Shown: positions 9,879 to 17,511 of the stretch, piece after piece
Layout: each line of letters starts with the position of its first letter
Numbering within the stretch: position 1 is the stretch's first letter
NCBI GenBank assembly: GCA_903861005.1
Contig: CAIOSP010000068.1
Span: 1-64,000 of the forward strand
DNA from: an uncultured Pseudomonadota bacterium
GTDB lineage: Bacteria; Myxococcota_A; UBA796; GCA-2862545
Length of the DNA: 64,000 bases
Reading direction: 5' to 3'
Translations under genes and position numbers: made by a program
Notes under the pieces: generated by a model
What the model was told of the DNA's origin: nothing
The model's database searches: none
The model's input: the letters and a program-made list of their open reading frames with translations, nothing else

Positions 9879-11198
9879 GTGCGTCGGTACACCGTCCGTC
9901 AGCTCACCGGCGAGATCGAGCGCGTGGTCGCCGCCCGCTGGCCGTCGATCGAGGTCGAGGCCGAGGTGGGCCAGATCGGCGTGCCCGCGTCGGGTCACGC
10001 GTACATCACGCTGCGCGACGCGGACGCGGTGCTCAACGCGGTCGCCTGGCGCGACACCTGGCGCAACCAGACCTGGCAGCCCAAGGCTGGCGACAAGATC
10101 GTCTGCCGCGGCCGCATGGGGATCTACCCGGGCAAGAGCAGCTACCAGCTGTTCGTCCACGTGATCACCAAGGCGGGCGAGGGCGAGCTGGCCGCGCAGA
10201 TCGCCGCCCGCCGCGCGCGCCTGGAAGAAGAGGGCCTGCTCGACCCGCGCCGTAAGCGCCCGCTGCCCAGCGCGCCGCGCTTCGTCGGCGTGGCGACCTC
10301 GCTGACCGGTGCGGCGCTTCAGGACTTCCTCAAGGTCTCCGGCGAGCGCTTCCCCGCGGCGCGGATCCTGGTCGCGGGCTGCCTGGTGCAGGGCGCGACG
10401 GCCCCCGCGAGCGTGGTGTCGGCGATCGAGGTGCTGCTGGAGGACGGCCGCGCCGAGGTGATCGTCGTGACGCGCGGCGGCGGCGGCAAGGAGGACCTGC
10501 TCGCGTTCCAGGACGAGGGGCTGGCGCGCTTCATCGCGCACTGCCCGGTGCCCACGGTGTCGGCGGTCGGACATCAGGTGGACACGACGCTCGCCGATCT
10601 CGTCGCGGACGTGGTGGCGCCTACGCCCTCGGCGGCGGCGGCGGCGGTGCTTCCGGACGGCGCGGCGCTCATCCGTCGGGTCGACGACGCGTCGGTTCGC
10701 CTGGACGACGCGATCACCCGCATGCTGCGCCAGCGCGCGCGGCAGGTGCGCGAGCTCGCGGGGCGGGTGCGTCACCCGCGCGATCGCCTGGCCGACATTC
10801 GGCGCCGCGCGACCGACCTCGATCGCCGGCTGGTCTTCACGCTCCACCAGCGGCTGAATCGCCTGCGTGAGCGCCTCACGCCGCTGGGGCCGCGGATGGC
10901 GGCGTCGGTGGCGCGTCGGGTGCCGCAGGAGCGTCGTGAGCTGTTGGCGCTCGAGGCCCGGCTGGCGGTGGCGGCGCGCGCCGCGGTCGAGCGTCGGCGC
11001 GCGGTGGTGCGGGCGGCGGAAGGGCGTGCCGGGGCGCTGTCGCCGCTGGCGGTGCTCGGGCGTGGCTATGCCATGGTGCTCGGCGCTGACGGCGTGGTCA
11101 GCTCGGCGTCGGCCGTGTCACCGGGCGAGCGGCTCGACGTGGTCGTCGCGGACGGGCGCTTCGGGGTGCGGGTCGCCGCCGCGCACGACAAAGCCTGA
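9879..11198 (+). CDS. xseA: Exodeoxyribonuclease VII large subunit
   Basis: The 439-residue protein has an N-terminal OB-fold (about 1-100) with the VRRYTVRQLTGEIE start typical of XseA. A catalytic domain follows with VVTRGGGGKEDLLAFQDE and the SAVGHQVDTTLADLVAD segment, then a long coiled-coil region and the C-terminal SPLAVLGRGYAMV motif. It degrades single-stranded DNA processively in both directions and acts in repair together with the small subunit XseB, which is not adjacent here. I chose the GTG at 9879, which gives the conserved N-terminus and follows the sulfatase-like gene by 4 bases. Confidence 0.95.
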   Translation: MRRYTVRQLTGEIERVVAARWPSIEVEAEVGQIGVPASGHAYITLRDADAVLNAVAWRDTWRNQTWQPKAGDKIVCRGRMGIYPGKSSYQLFVHVITKAGEGELAAQIAARRARLEEEGLLDPRRKRPLPSAPRFVGVATSLTGAALQDFLKVSGERFPAARILVAGCLVQGATAPASVVSAIEVLLEDGRAEVIVVTRGGGGKEDLLAFQDEGLARFIAHCPVPTVSAVGHQVDTTLADLVADVVAPTPSAAAAAVLPDGAALIRRVDDASVRLDDAITRMLRQRARQVRELAGRVRHPRDRLADIRRRATDLDRRLVFTLHQRLNRLRERLTPLGPRMAASVARRVPQERRELLALEARLAVAARAAVERRRAVVRAAEGRAGALSPLAVLGRGYAMVLGADGVVSSASAVSPGERLDVVVADGRFGVRVAAAHDKA

Positions 11199-11242
11199 CG
11201 GCGCCGTGCGCAGGTCACGTTAAGCCAGGGCGGGAGGTCCGC

Positions 11243-11887
11243 GTGCGCGCTCCGATCACGGCATGGCTGTTGTTGGCAGGCTGTACGGGCCCTGGGGCCG
11301 AACCCGCCCCCGATCCGCTCGACCAAGCTTGGGAGGGCGCGCTGCACGCCGCGGCGCGGATCCAGCGCGAGGTCGACTGCAAGAACAAGGTCTCGGGCTG
11401 GCTGTGCTACGCCGCGCGCTTGCCCGGTCAGGAATACCCGTTGCCGACCGGCCGCCGGACCTTCCTGGGCATGACCACGTTGATCCGCAGCAGCCGCGCC
11501 ATCCCGGACGGCACGAACGAGTCGCTGATGACCACCGAGATGACCTTCGACGGGGAGGGCGTCTGGCTGGCGACCGTCCGCCCGGACAGCGAGGAGGCGC
11601 GCGGCTGGTACATCCCCGTGATTTCGACGGTGGCCAAGTCCCTGCGCGGTGAGGCGACCGAGATCACCATCACGCCCGACTTGGAGGCCTGGTTCGCCGA
11701 GCCGCTGCCCGGCCACTACAAGGTCGAGTCTGACGAGCACGGCTACAAGTTCCAGGGGTCGCGCGCGTCGCGGCTGATCTATGTGCCGGCCGAAGGCAGC
11801 CAGGCGCCCGCGTGGGTGCTGTTCGAGCAGCAGCCCGGCGGCCTGTTCGTGAGCGCGTTCCCGGACGTCCCGATGGTGGCCCGCTGA
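11243..11887 (+). CDS. Predicted lipoprotein of unknown function
   Basis: This 214-residue protein starts at a GTG with a GGGAGG ribosome-binding site just upstream. A short hydrophobic signal ends in the lipobox LLAGC, predicting a lipidated, membrane-anchored protein. The mature part has three further cysteines close to the N-terminus (near DCKNKVSGWLC), which may form disulfides, and a mixed beta-rich body without a recognised motif. The stop codon falls next to the following membrane-peptidase-like gene, suggesting co-transcription. I do not recognise a family. Confidence 0.75.
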   Translation: MRAPITAWLLLAGCTGPGAEPAPDPLDQAWEGALHAAARIQREVDCKNKVSGWLCYAARLPGQEYPLPTGRRTFLGMTTLIRSSRAIPDGTNESLMTTEMTFDGEGVWLATVRPDSEEARGWYIPVISTVAKSLRGEATEITITPDLEAWFAEPLPGHYKVESDEHGYKFQGSRASRLIYVPAEGSQAPAWVLFEQQPGGLFVSAFPDVPMVAR

Positions 11888-11910
11888 AGCGGGGGCCGCG
11901 CACCGCGCTC

Positions 11911-12594
11911 GTGCTGAGCGCGCTGTTGACCTGGGTCCTCTACGTGGTCCCCTACGGGCACGTGGTGGTCGTGCCGCTGCTCTGGCTCTCCACGCTGGTG
12001 CACGAGCTGGGGCACGGCTTCACGGCGCTGCTCGTCGGCGGGCGCTTCGACTCGATCGTGGTGTCGATGGACGGGTCTGGCGTCGCGCAGACGGCGACAG
12101 GCTCGACGATCGGCGGCGCGCTCGTCGCGGCGGGTGGGCTGATCGGTCCTGCGGTCGGGGCGGCGGCCTGCTTCGCTGTGTCGCGCACGCCTCGCGGAGC
12201 GGTGTTGGCGCTGATGGTGTCGGTGGGGACGCTCGTCGCGGTGGACGTGCTGTGGATGTCGAACCTGTTCGGCGTGGTGTTCACGGCGTCCTTGGCGGCG
12301 GTGCTCGGCTGGGTCGGCACGCGCTGGTCGCCTGAGTCGGTGCGGGTGGTGATGAGCTTCTTGGGCGTGCAGCTGGCGCTCGCGGTGTTTCAACGCAGCG
12401 ACTACCTGTTCATGCCGGTCGCCCACACGGCCCGCGGTGACATGCCGTCGGACGTAGCGCTGATCGCGCGCGCGCTGTGGCTCCCGATCCCCGTGTGGGG
12501 CACGCTCATCGGGCTGGCCAGCTCTGCTGTGTTGGTGTGGGGCCTGTGGTGGAGCATGGGCCCGTGGCCCTCCTTTCGACGGAGCGCGCGATGA
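11911..12594 (+). CDS. M50B-like zinc metallopeptidase, integral membrane protein
   Basis: This protein of about 227 residues is almost entirely hydrophobic, with six or seven membrane segments. The first carries the zinc-binding signature STLVHELGHGFTALL (HExxH), typical of M50B-type intramembrane peptidase relatives. A GGxxxA-rich second segment follows. A late Asp as third ligand is plausible in QRSDYLF but not certain. The start is uncertain. GTG at 11911 is used here, while an upstream CTG at 11884 overlapping the previous stop would add a basic KRGPRT segment in front of the first helix. Its stop overlaps the next start (ATGA). The substrate is unknown. Confidence 0.75.
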   Translation: MLSALLTWVLYVVPYGHVVVVPLLWLSTLVHELGHGFTALLVGGRFDSIVVSMDGSGVAQTATGSTIGGALVAAGGLIGPAVGAAACFAVSRTPRGAVLALMVSVGTLVAVDVLWMSNLFGVVFTASLAAVLGWVGTRWSPESVRVVMSFLGVQLALAVFQRSDYLFMPVAHTARGDMPSDVALIARALWLPIPVWGTLIGLASSAVLVWGLWWSMGPWPSFRRSAR

Positions 12595-13613
12595 ACCTCT
12601 CCCCGCTGGCGTGGGCGCTCGCGCTGCCCGAGCCGATGCTGCGGCGGATCGCCGGGCCTCCGGTGGTGCGCGATGGCGCCACGCTGGACACGCAGCTGCA
12701 GGCGCTGCTTTGGCTCGCGTCCAAGGCGCCGATCACACCGCCAGAGTCGATGCCTCCGCAGGCCGCGCGCAAGCTGATGCGCTCGTCGGTGCGCATGCTG
12801 GGCGAGGCCCGGATCGCGCTCGCGTCCGTGGTCGAACGGGCGGCGGCGGGGCCTGCGGGCGACGTGCCGGTGCGCGTCTACACGCCGCGCGGCGGGGCTT
12901 GGTCCAAGCCGTTGATCGTGTTCTTCCATGGCGGCGGCTGGGTGTTGGGCGACCTGGACACGCACGACGGCATCGCCCGTCGGCTCGCGCGGGACGTCGA
13001 CGCGGTGGTGGTGGCTGTGGACTACCGTCTGGCCCCCGAGCATCCGTTCCCCGCGGCGATCGACGACGCGCTCGCGGCGTACCGCTGGGCTTTGGCCAGC
13101 GCCGCGGCGCTCGGCGCCGACGGGTCACGCGTGGCGGTGGCGGGGGACAGCGCTGGCGGCAACCTGGCCGCGGTGGTGGCGAACGAGACACACCGCCTGG
13201 GCGAGCGCGCGCCCGACCTGCAGGTGCTGATCTACCCGGTGACCGATCTGGCGACCGAGCACGGCTCCTATGAGACCTTCGCGAACGGCTTTCAGCTGGA
13301 CCGCGCGCTGATGCGCTGGTTCATCCAACACTACGTGGGCGGCGCGGACCCGGCCGATCCACGCGCGTCCCCCCTTCACGCGCCACGGCTCGATGGCGTC
13401 GCGCCCGCGCTGGTCCTGACGGGCGGCTTCGACGTGCTCCGCGATGAGGGCGCGGCGTACGTCGCGCGCCTGCAAGCCGCGGACGTGGCGGTCGAGCACC
13501 ACCATTACGCGTCGCTCATCCACGGGTTCTTCTCGATGGGCGCGGTCTGCCGCGAGGCCGATCGGGCGTTCGCGCGGGCGGTCGCCGCGATGCGCGCGCG
13601 CCTGGGTACCTGA
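12591..13613 (+). CDS. Alpha/beta hydrolase, hormone-sensitive-lipase (HSL) family esterase
   Basis: The 340-residue protein has the oxyanion-hole motif HGGGW at 113-117 and the nucleophile elbow GDSAGG with Ser187. Asp appears in the GGFDVLRDEG stretch and the catalytic His in LIHGFFSM near the C-terminus, so a complete HSL-family triad is present. It likely hydrolyses short-chain esters in the cytoplasm; no signal peptide is seen. The ATG overlaps the stop of the membrane peptidase gene and GGAGCG precedes it. It is the last gene of the plus-strand run and faces the Rieske gene, with a small hairpin between the two. Confidence 0.92.
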   Translation: MNLSPLAWALALPEPMLRRIAGPPVVRDGATLDTQLQALLWLASKAPITPPESMPPQAARKLMRSSVRMLGEARIALASVVERAAAGPAGDVPVRVYTPRGGAWSKPLIVFFHGGGWVLGDLDTHDGIARRLARDVDAVVVAVDYRLAPEHPFPAAIDDALAAYRWALASAAALGADGSRVAVAGDSAGGNLAAVVANETHRLGERAPDLQVLIYPVTDLATEHGSYETFANGFQLDRALMRWFIQHYVGGADPADPRASPLHAPRLDGVAPALVLTGGFDVLRDEGAAYVARLQAADVAVEHHHYASLIHGFFSMGAVCREADRAFARAVAAMRARLGT

Positions 13614-13626
13614 CCGGCTTTGCCAG

Positions 13627-13646
13627 GGCGGGACCGGAGCCCCGCC
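13627..13646. terminator. Possible hairpin between convergent genes
   Basis: GGCGGG at 13627-13632 can pair with CCCGCC at 13641-13646 across an 8-base loop. It lies between two convergent genes, where a shared terminator is expected. No T-tract follows on either strand, so intrinsic termination is doubtful. Confidence 0.3.
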
Positions 13647-13658
13647 TGAGCGCCCCGA

Positions 13659-14186
13659 TCAGACCGCGTGTACCAGCACCCGGTTGTTCGCCTCGTCCCA
13701 CTGCGCCTCGTAGTCGGCGAGCGCGCGGCGCGCGGGGCCGCCCGTGACCGTGCCGTCGATCGCGAAGTGCGACGCGTGGCACGCGCAGTACACCTCGGAC
13801 TGCGCGTTCCGGTACGTCACGGTGCAGCCGGAGTGGGTGCAGACCGACGACAGCGCGATGAAGGTGGGCGTGTCGTCGATGCGGGCGACGATCAGTCGGC
13901 CGACGCCCAGCCGGATGTACACGTAGCCGCCGACCGTCTCCAGCTTGGCGTTGGCCGACAGCGGCATCGCGGACCAGCCGCTCGGGGGCGGCACGTCCGT
14001 GTCGATCGCGACGTCCGTGTCCTGCGCGACGTCCGTGTCCTGCGCGACGTCCGTGTCGGCGCCCGGGTCGGTGTCCCCCGCGATGTCGGTGTCGTTCGCG
14101 CCAGCGCCCTTGGTGGTGCACCCGGCGCACGCGCCGATCATCGCGAGGCTGGCGATACGGACGAATTCTCTGCGGCTCTGGTCCAT
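13659..14186 (-). CDS. Rieske [2Fe-2S] lipoprotein with DTD-repeat tether
   Basis: This 175-residue protein combines a twin-arginine-like start (SRREFVRIA) with a lipobox around Cys20 or Cys23. An acidic tether of DTDV repeats (about 32-66) follows, then a small Rieske domain. The cluster ligands are complete: Cys116-x-His118 (CTHSGC) and Cys134-x2-His137 (CACHASHF), with Cys121 and Cys136 placed for the supporting disulfide. Tat export of a folded [2Fe-2S] protein makes sense. It probably works as a periplasmic electron carrier. No cytochrome b gene is adjacent, so it is unlikely to be the bc1 Rieske subunit. The repeat-rich tether would hold the domain away from the membrane. Confidence 0.9.
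   Translation of the reverse strand: MDQSRREFVRIASLAMIGACAGCTTKGAGANDTDIAGDTDPGADTDVAQDTDVAQDTDVAIDTDVPPPSGWSAMPLSANAKLETVGGYVYIRLGVGRLIVARIDDTPTFIALSSVCTHSGCTVTYRNAQSEVYCACHASHFAIDGTVTGGPARRALADYEAQWDEANNRVLVHAV
14008..14061. repeat. Three tandem 18-bp units encoding DTDV repeats
   Basis: Two identical units of GCGACGTCCGTGTCCTGC lie at 14008-14025 and 14026-14043. A third unit at 14044-14061 differs only at its end. Flanking copies at about 13992 and 14062-14095 are more diverged. They encode the AQDTDV tether of the Rieske lipoprotein on the opposite strand and probably expand and contract by slippage. Confidence 0.9.
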
Positions 14187-14262
14187 GGTGTGCGTCCTCT
14201 GCGGGAATGTCTAGACCTGACTACGCGCACCGGACTGACATTCCTGCCGCCTCACCACATCC

Positions 14263-15357
14263 TCACACCGGGTGGAACTCGGCCTCGCCGTGGATGTCGA
14301 CGTAGCCCTTCCAGACACCCTCGCAGAGCTCGACCTTGGAGCACGCGCGGCAGGCTTCCGGGGCCCACTTCAGGTCGAAGCGTTTGCGGTCCTGCCAGTT
14401 GAACCGGCTGCGGCCGTCGCGGACCTCCTCAATGCCGAAGCCTTCGCCTTCCTGACGCACGGAGCAGTCGGTGGACAGGTCGCGGTACTCGCCCAGGTGC
14501 TTCTTGAGCAGGTACTCGTTGGAGCGCAGCGCCGGCGGCAGCACGCACAGCGGCACGCCGCCGAACGTGAAGGTGTTCTTGGTCCAGTGCTTCTCAGACA
14601 GGACCAGCGCCTTCATCAGGTAGGGCACGACCTTGGTGTAGAGCGGGGTGAGCTCAGGGTCACCTTCGGCGTAGCCCTCGGGGCGGATGAAGTTCATGCG
14701 GATGTCGTCGAGGCCGACCTCGTCGTAGAAGAAGCGCATCATCTGCGGGATGGACCGGTAGTTCCAGCCGTTCACGACGATGTTGACCGACACGCCGTCC
14801 GCCAGGAAGCCTTCCTTGCGCTTGGCGATCAGGTACTTGATGGCGTGGACCTTCTTCTCGTACACGCCGGGGACGCGCGTCAGGCGCTCTTCCAGGTCCG
14901 CCGTGTGGCCGTGCATGGAGATGGTCACGCGGCTCAGGCCGGCCTCGAGCAGCTTGTCGGTGAAGTGCTCCAGACGCAGCTTGGTGGCGTTGGTGGCGAG
15001 CGCGATGCGCGTGAAGCCCAGGTCCCGCGCGTAGGCCACGGCCTCGACGATCTTCGGGTAGGTGGTGGGCTCGCCGCCCAGGAAGCCAACCGAGCGCGAC
15101 CCGGACGCGTGCCAGAAGTCCAGCTCGCCCTTCATGTCCTCCCACGACATGTAGGAGCGGTCCTCCTTCTTGGGGAGGCCGTCGATGCAGAACACGCAGC
15201 GGTTGTTGCACGCCTTGCCGATGTTGATCTCGACGTTGCGGCGGACGTCGCGGACCTCGTTGAACAGCTGGTTCTCACGCGCCTGACCGGCCGGGCCCGT
15301 GGGGACGGGCAGCGGGCTGGTGGTCTTCGCTTCCTTGTTGAAGAGCGCGTGGGCCAT
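14263..15357 (-). CDS. Radical SAM protein with SPASM-like C-terminal cysteines
   Basis: The 364-residue protein has the radical SAM cluster motif Cys50-x3-Cys54-x2-Cys57 (CNNRCVFC), a GGEPT SAM-binding motif around residue 92 and SMHGHT on the next strand. The C-terminal part has additional cysteines, including STDCSVRQ and the group ACRACSKVELCEGVWKGY, suggesting an auxiliary iron-sulfur site like that in SPASM/twitch proteins. These enzymes often modify peptides or cofactors. No short precursor-peptide gene is evident nearby. I used the ATG at 15357, with AGGGA upstream, in place of a longer basic extension that would begin at 15465. It diverges from the glycosyltransferase gene across about 160 bases. 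Confidence 0.85.
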   Translation of the reverse strand: MAHALFNKEAKTTSPLPVPTGPAGQARENQLFNEVRDVRRNVEINIGKACNNRCVFCIDGLPKKEDRSYMSWEDMKGELDFWHASGSRSVGFLGGEPTTYPKIVEAVAYARDLGFTRIALATNATKLRLEHFTDKLLEAGLSRVTISMHGHTADLEERLTRVPGVYEKKVHAIKYLIAKRKEGFLADGVSVNIVVNGWNYRSIPQMMRFFYDEVGLDDIRMNFIRPEGYAEGDPELTPLYTKVVPYLMKALVLSEKHWTKNTFTFGGVPLCVLPPALRSNEYLLKKHLGEYRDLSTDCSVRQEGEGFGIEEVRDGRSRFNWQDRKRFDLKWAPEACRACSKVELCEGVWKGYVDIHGEAEFHPV

Positions 15358-15521
15358 GTGCCGTTCCCTGGATGAGGAGGGGAGATTGTACCCCAAGCGC
15401 CCCCAGCGGGTTCGTCTCGGGTCGTCAAGCCAGCGAGGATAGCGCAAGCGACCGGTGTTTGTCACGTCGGGAGCGCGCGATGGCTCGGGTAGGCTAGATT
15501 GAAGGCCCCGGGGAGCGCTGG

Positions 15522-16673
15522 ATGCACGTCCTGTTGGTCGCGAACACTGCCGCGTCGATGGTCTGGTTCCGACTGCCGCTGCTGCGTGATCTGGTGGCGC
15601 GCGGGCACCATGTCTGGGTGGCGGCCCCCCGCGGCGACGGGGTCCGCGAGATCGTGGCGACCGGCGCCAGCTTCCTGCCGCTGTTCGAGACGCAGGGGTG
15701 GGCGCCGGACGCCGCCAAGGACGCGCGCCGCAGCTACATCAACCCGATGGTCGACCTGGACACGGCGCGGGCCATTCGTCGGGCCTGCCGCGTGGTCCGG
15801 CCGGACGTGGTGCTCACCTACACCCACAAGATGACGGTGATCGGGGCGGCCTCGGCGCGGGCGGCGGGTGTGCCCAAGGTTCACGGCATGATCACCGGGC
15901 TCGGGTTCGCCCACCTGGGCGGCAGCGCCCGGCGGGAGCTGCGGCGGCGCGTCTACTACGCCACGCTGCAAGCCGCGGGCGCGCTGTGCGACAGCCTGAT
16001 CGTGCTCAACCAGGACAACCTCGACGACGCCCGGCGGCTGCGGCTGGCGCCAGACGACCGGCTCTACCTGATGGACGGGGAGGGCGTAGACACCGAGCTG
16101 TTCGAGGCGAGCGCGCCGGCGCCTGCCAAGGGCGCCGCCACCTTCCTGATGGTCGGGCGGCTGGTCTGGCACAAGGGCGTCGGCACCTTCGTGGAGGCGG
16201 CGCGTCAGGTCCACAAGCGCTTCCCGCACGCCCGCTTCGTGGTCGCGGGGGACTCCGACCCCAAGCACCCCGACGCGATCCCGGCCGAGAAGCTCGAGTC
16301 CTGGCGGCAGGAGGGCATCGTCGACCTGGTCGGGTTCGTGAAGGACATCCGCGGCTTGTACGCCCGCAGCGACGTGTTCGTGCTGCCCAGCGGCGCCACC
16401 GAGGGCCTGCCCGTGTCCATCCTGGAGGGCATGGCGATGCGTCGCCCGATCCTCACCACCCGGGCCCCCGGCAACCGAGAGACGGTGGAAGAGGGCGTCA
16501 ATGGCTTGCTATTCGACGAAGGCGACGTGTCGGCGCTGGCCGCCCACATGGAGCGCCTGCTCTCGGATCCGGCGACGATCACCGCCATGGGCGAAGCCTC
16601 CAGGGCCCGCTGCCAGTCGCGGTTCGACTACCGCATCGTGAATGCCGGATTGATGGCCCACTTGGGGCTCTAG
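15522..16673 (+). CDS. Glycosyltransferase, GT4 family
   Basis: The 383-residue protein has a two-domain GT-B fold. The N-terminal half begins MHVLLVANTAAS, close to the WecG/PglA/CapM group, with a TYTHKMTVIGA stretch. The C-terminal half has FLMVGRLVWHKG, the donor-binding Glu pair in SGATEGLPVSILEGMAM and the GLLFDEGD segment. It should transfer a sugar from a nucleotide donor to a lipid or polysaccharide intermediate. A GGGAGCG site precedes the ATG at 15522. It is apparently a single-gene unit. A TAGATT element 22 bases before the start codon could be a -10 box, but no matching -35 box is seen. Confidence 0.9.
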   Translation: MHVLLVANTAASMVWFRLPLLRDLVARGHHVWVAAPRGDGVREIVATGASFLPLFETQGWAPDAAKDARRSYINPMVDLDTARAIRRACRVVRPDVVLTYTHKMTVIGAASARAAGVPKVHGMITGLGFAHLGGSARRELRRRVYYATLQAAGALCDSLIVLNQDNLDDARRLRLAPDDRLYLMDGEGVDTELFEASAPAPAKGAATFLMVGRLVWHKGVGTFVEAARQVHKRFPHARFVVAGDSDPKHPDAIPAEKLESWRQEGIVDLVGFVKDIRGLYARSDVFVLPSGATEGLPVSILEGMAMRRPILTTRAPGNRETVEEGVNGLLFDEGDVSALAAHMERLLSDPATITAMGEASRARCQSRFDYRIVNAGLMAHLGL

Positions 16674-16704
16674 GGGCGGCTCGTCGAGGCCATGCAGGCC
16701 GCCC
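16674..16704 (+). terminator. Stem-loop after the glycosyltransferase gene
   Basis: GGGCGGC (16674-16680) pairs with GCCGCCC (16698-16704), immediately downstream of the stop codon. The T-tract expected of an intrinsic terminator is missing, so this is a weak call. Confidence 0.3.
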
Positions 16705-16739
16705 TGGCGGTGGGAAGCATTACCTGACGAGGTGTCGAC

Positions 16740-16768
16740 GTGAACGTGGCGCGCAGGTGTGCTAGTGT
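16740..16768 (+). promoter_or_regulatory. Candidate promoter for the secreted-protein cluster
   Basis: GTGAAC (16740-16745) and TAGTGT (16763-16768) are spaced 17 bases apart in front of the 216-residue secreted protein gene. The surrounding GCGCGCAG-N6-TAGT sequence recurs before the second MYXO-CTERM gene. The match to the usual housekeeping consensus is only partial. Confidence 0.3.
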
Positions 16769-16860
16769 GCGCCGTCCGATCTGGTTCCTCCCGTCAGGCC
16801 TGTGCGGCGAGGACTCGACATTGACCCCCCGGGGTCTGCTCAGGCCGATGGAGCAAGCCC

Positions 16861-17511
16861 ATGACCCGTTTGAGGTTCAAGCCGATCCTGGCAGCGCTGG
16901 CGCTGGTCGTCGCGGTGTCCGGACTCCCGAGCGTGGCCCACGCCACGACCTTCGCGCCCATGACCACCGAGATGTTGGTCGACGCGTCCACCTACATCGT
17001 GCGGGGCACGGTGGAGAAGGTGTGGACCGAGCAGGACGAGCGCGGCCTGATCTGGACCCGCGCCCAGGTCACCGTGGCCAAGGTCATGAAGGGCCCGGAT
17101 GAGCCGACCTCGGTCATCGTCGACAGCCTCGGCGGCGAGTTCGAAGGCCAGGGCCTGCTGATCTCGGGCGCGGCCAAGTTCTCCGTCGGCGAAGAAGCCG
17201 TGTTCTTCCTGGCCCAGAGCGGGTCGGAGCGCGCGCGCTTGGTGCCGGTCGCCAAGTACATGGGCGTGCACATCATCCGCCGCGCCCCCGGTGAGCGCGA
17301 GCCGTACACGCTGACCTACCAGTCTCCCCCCAAGGAGATGTTCGACGCGCGCTTCCTGCCCCACCTGGAGGCAGAGCGTCGCGTGTACCTGGGTGATCTC
17401 ATCCAGTCGATCGACTCCCGACTCGTGACCGGCTGGACCGGGGAGGCCATCCCTGGCCTCTCGGCCGCGCAGCTCGCCGAAATCAACGCGCCGGCTCGGC
17501 GGAGGCACTGA
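16861..17511 (+). CDS. Secreted protein of unknown function
   Basis: This 216-residue protein has a clear signal peptide (about 1-28, ending AHA before TTFAPMTTE). The mature part resembles small beta-rich extracellular proteins, with YIVRGTVEKVWTE, followed by GTVxKV-type strands and a GEEAVFFLAQ segment. I cannot name a family, although similar proteins sit beside extracellular proteases in related bacteria. Its stop overlaps the ATG of the metalloprotease gene, so the two are expressed together. It might be an inhibitor, chaperone or co-secreted partner, but that rests only on position. Confidence 0.75.
   Translation: MTRLRFKPILAALALVVAVSGLPSVAHATTFAPMTTEMLVDASTYIVRGTVEKVWTEQDERGLIWTRAQVTVAKVMKGPDEPTSVIVDSLGGEFEGQGLLISGAAKFSVGEEAVFFLAQSGSERARLVPVAKYMGVHIIRRAPGEREPYTLTYQSPPKEMFDARFLPHLEAERRVYLGDLIQSIDSRLVTGWTGEAIPGLSAAQLAEINAPARRRH

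Noticed and set aside
9879-11198. A small-subunit gene (xseB) expected next to xseA
   Set aside because: No short open frame with the XseB pattern is present before or after xseA in the window.
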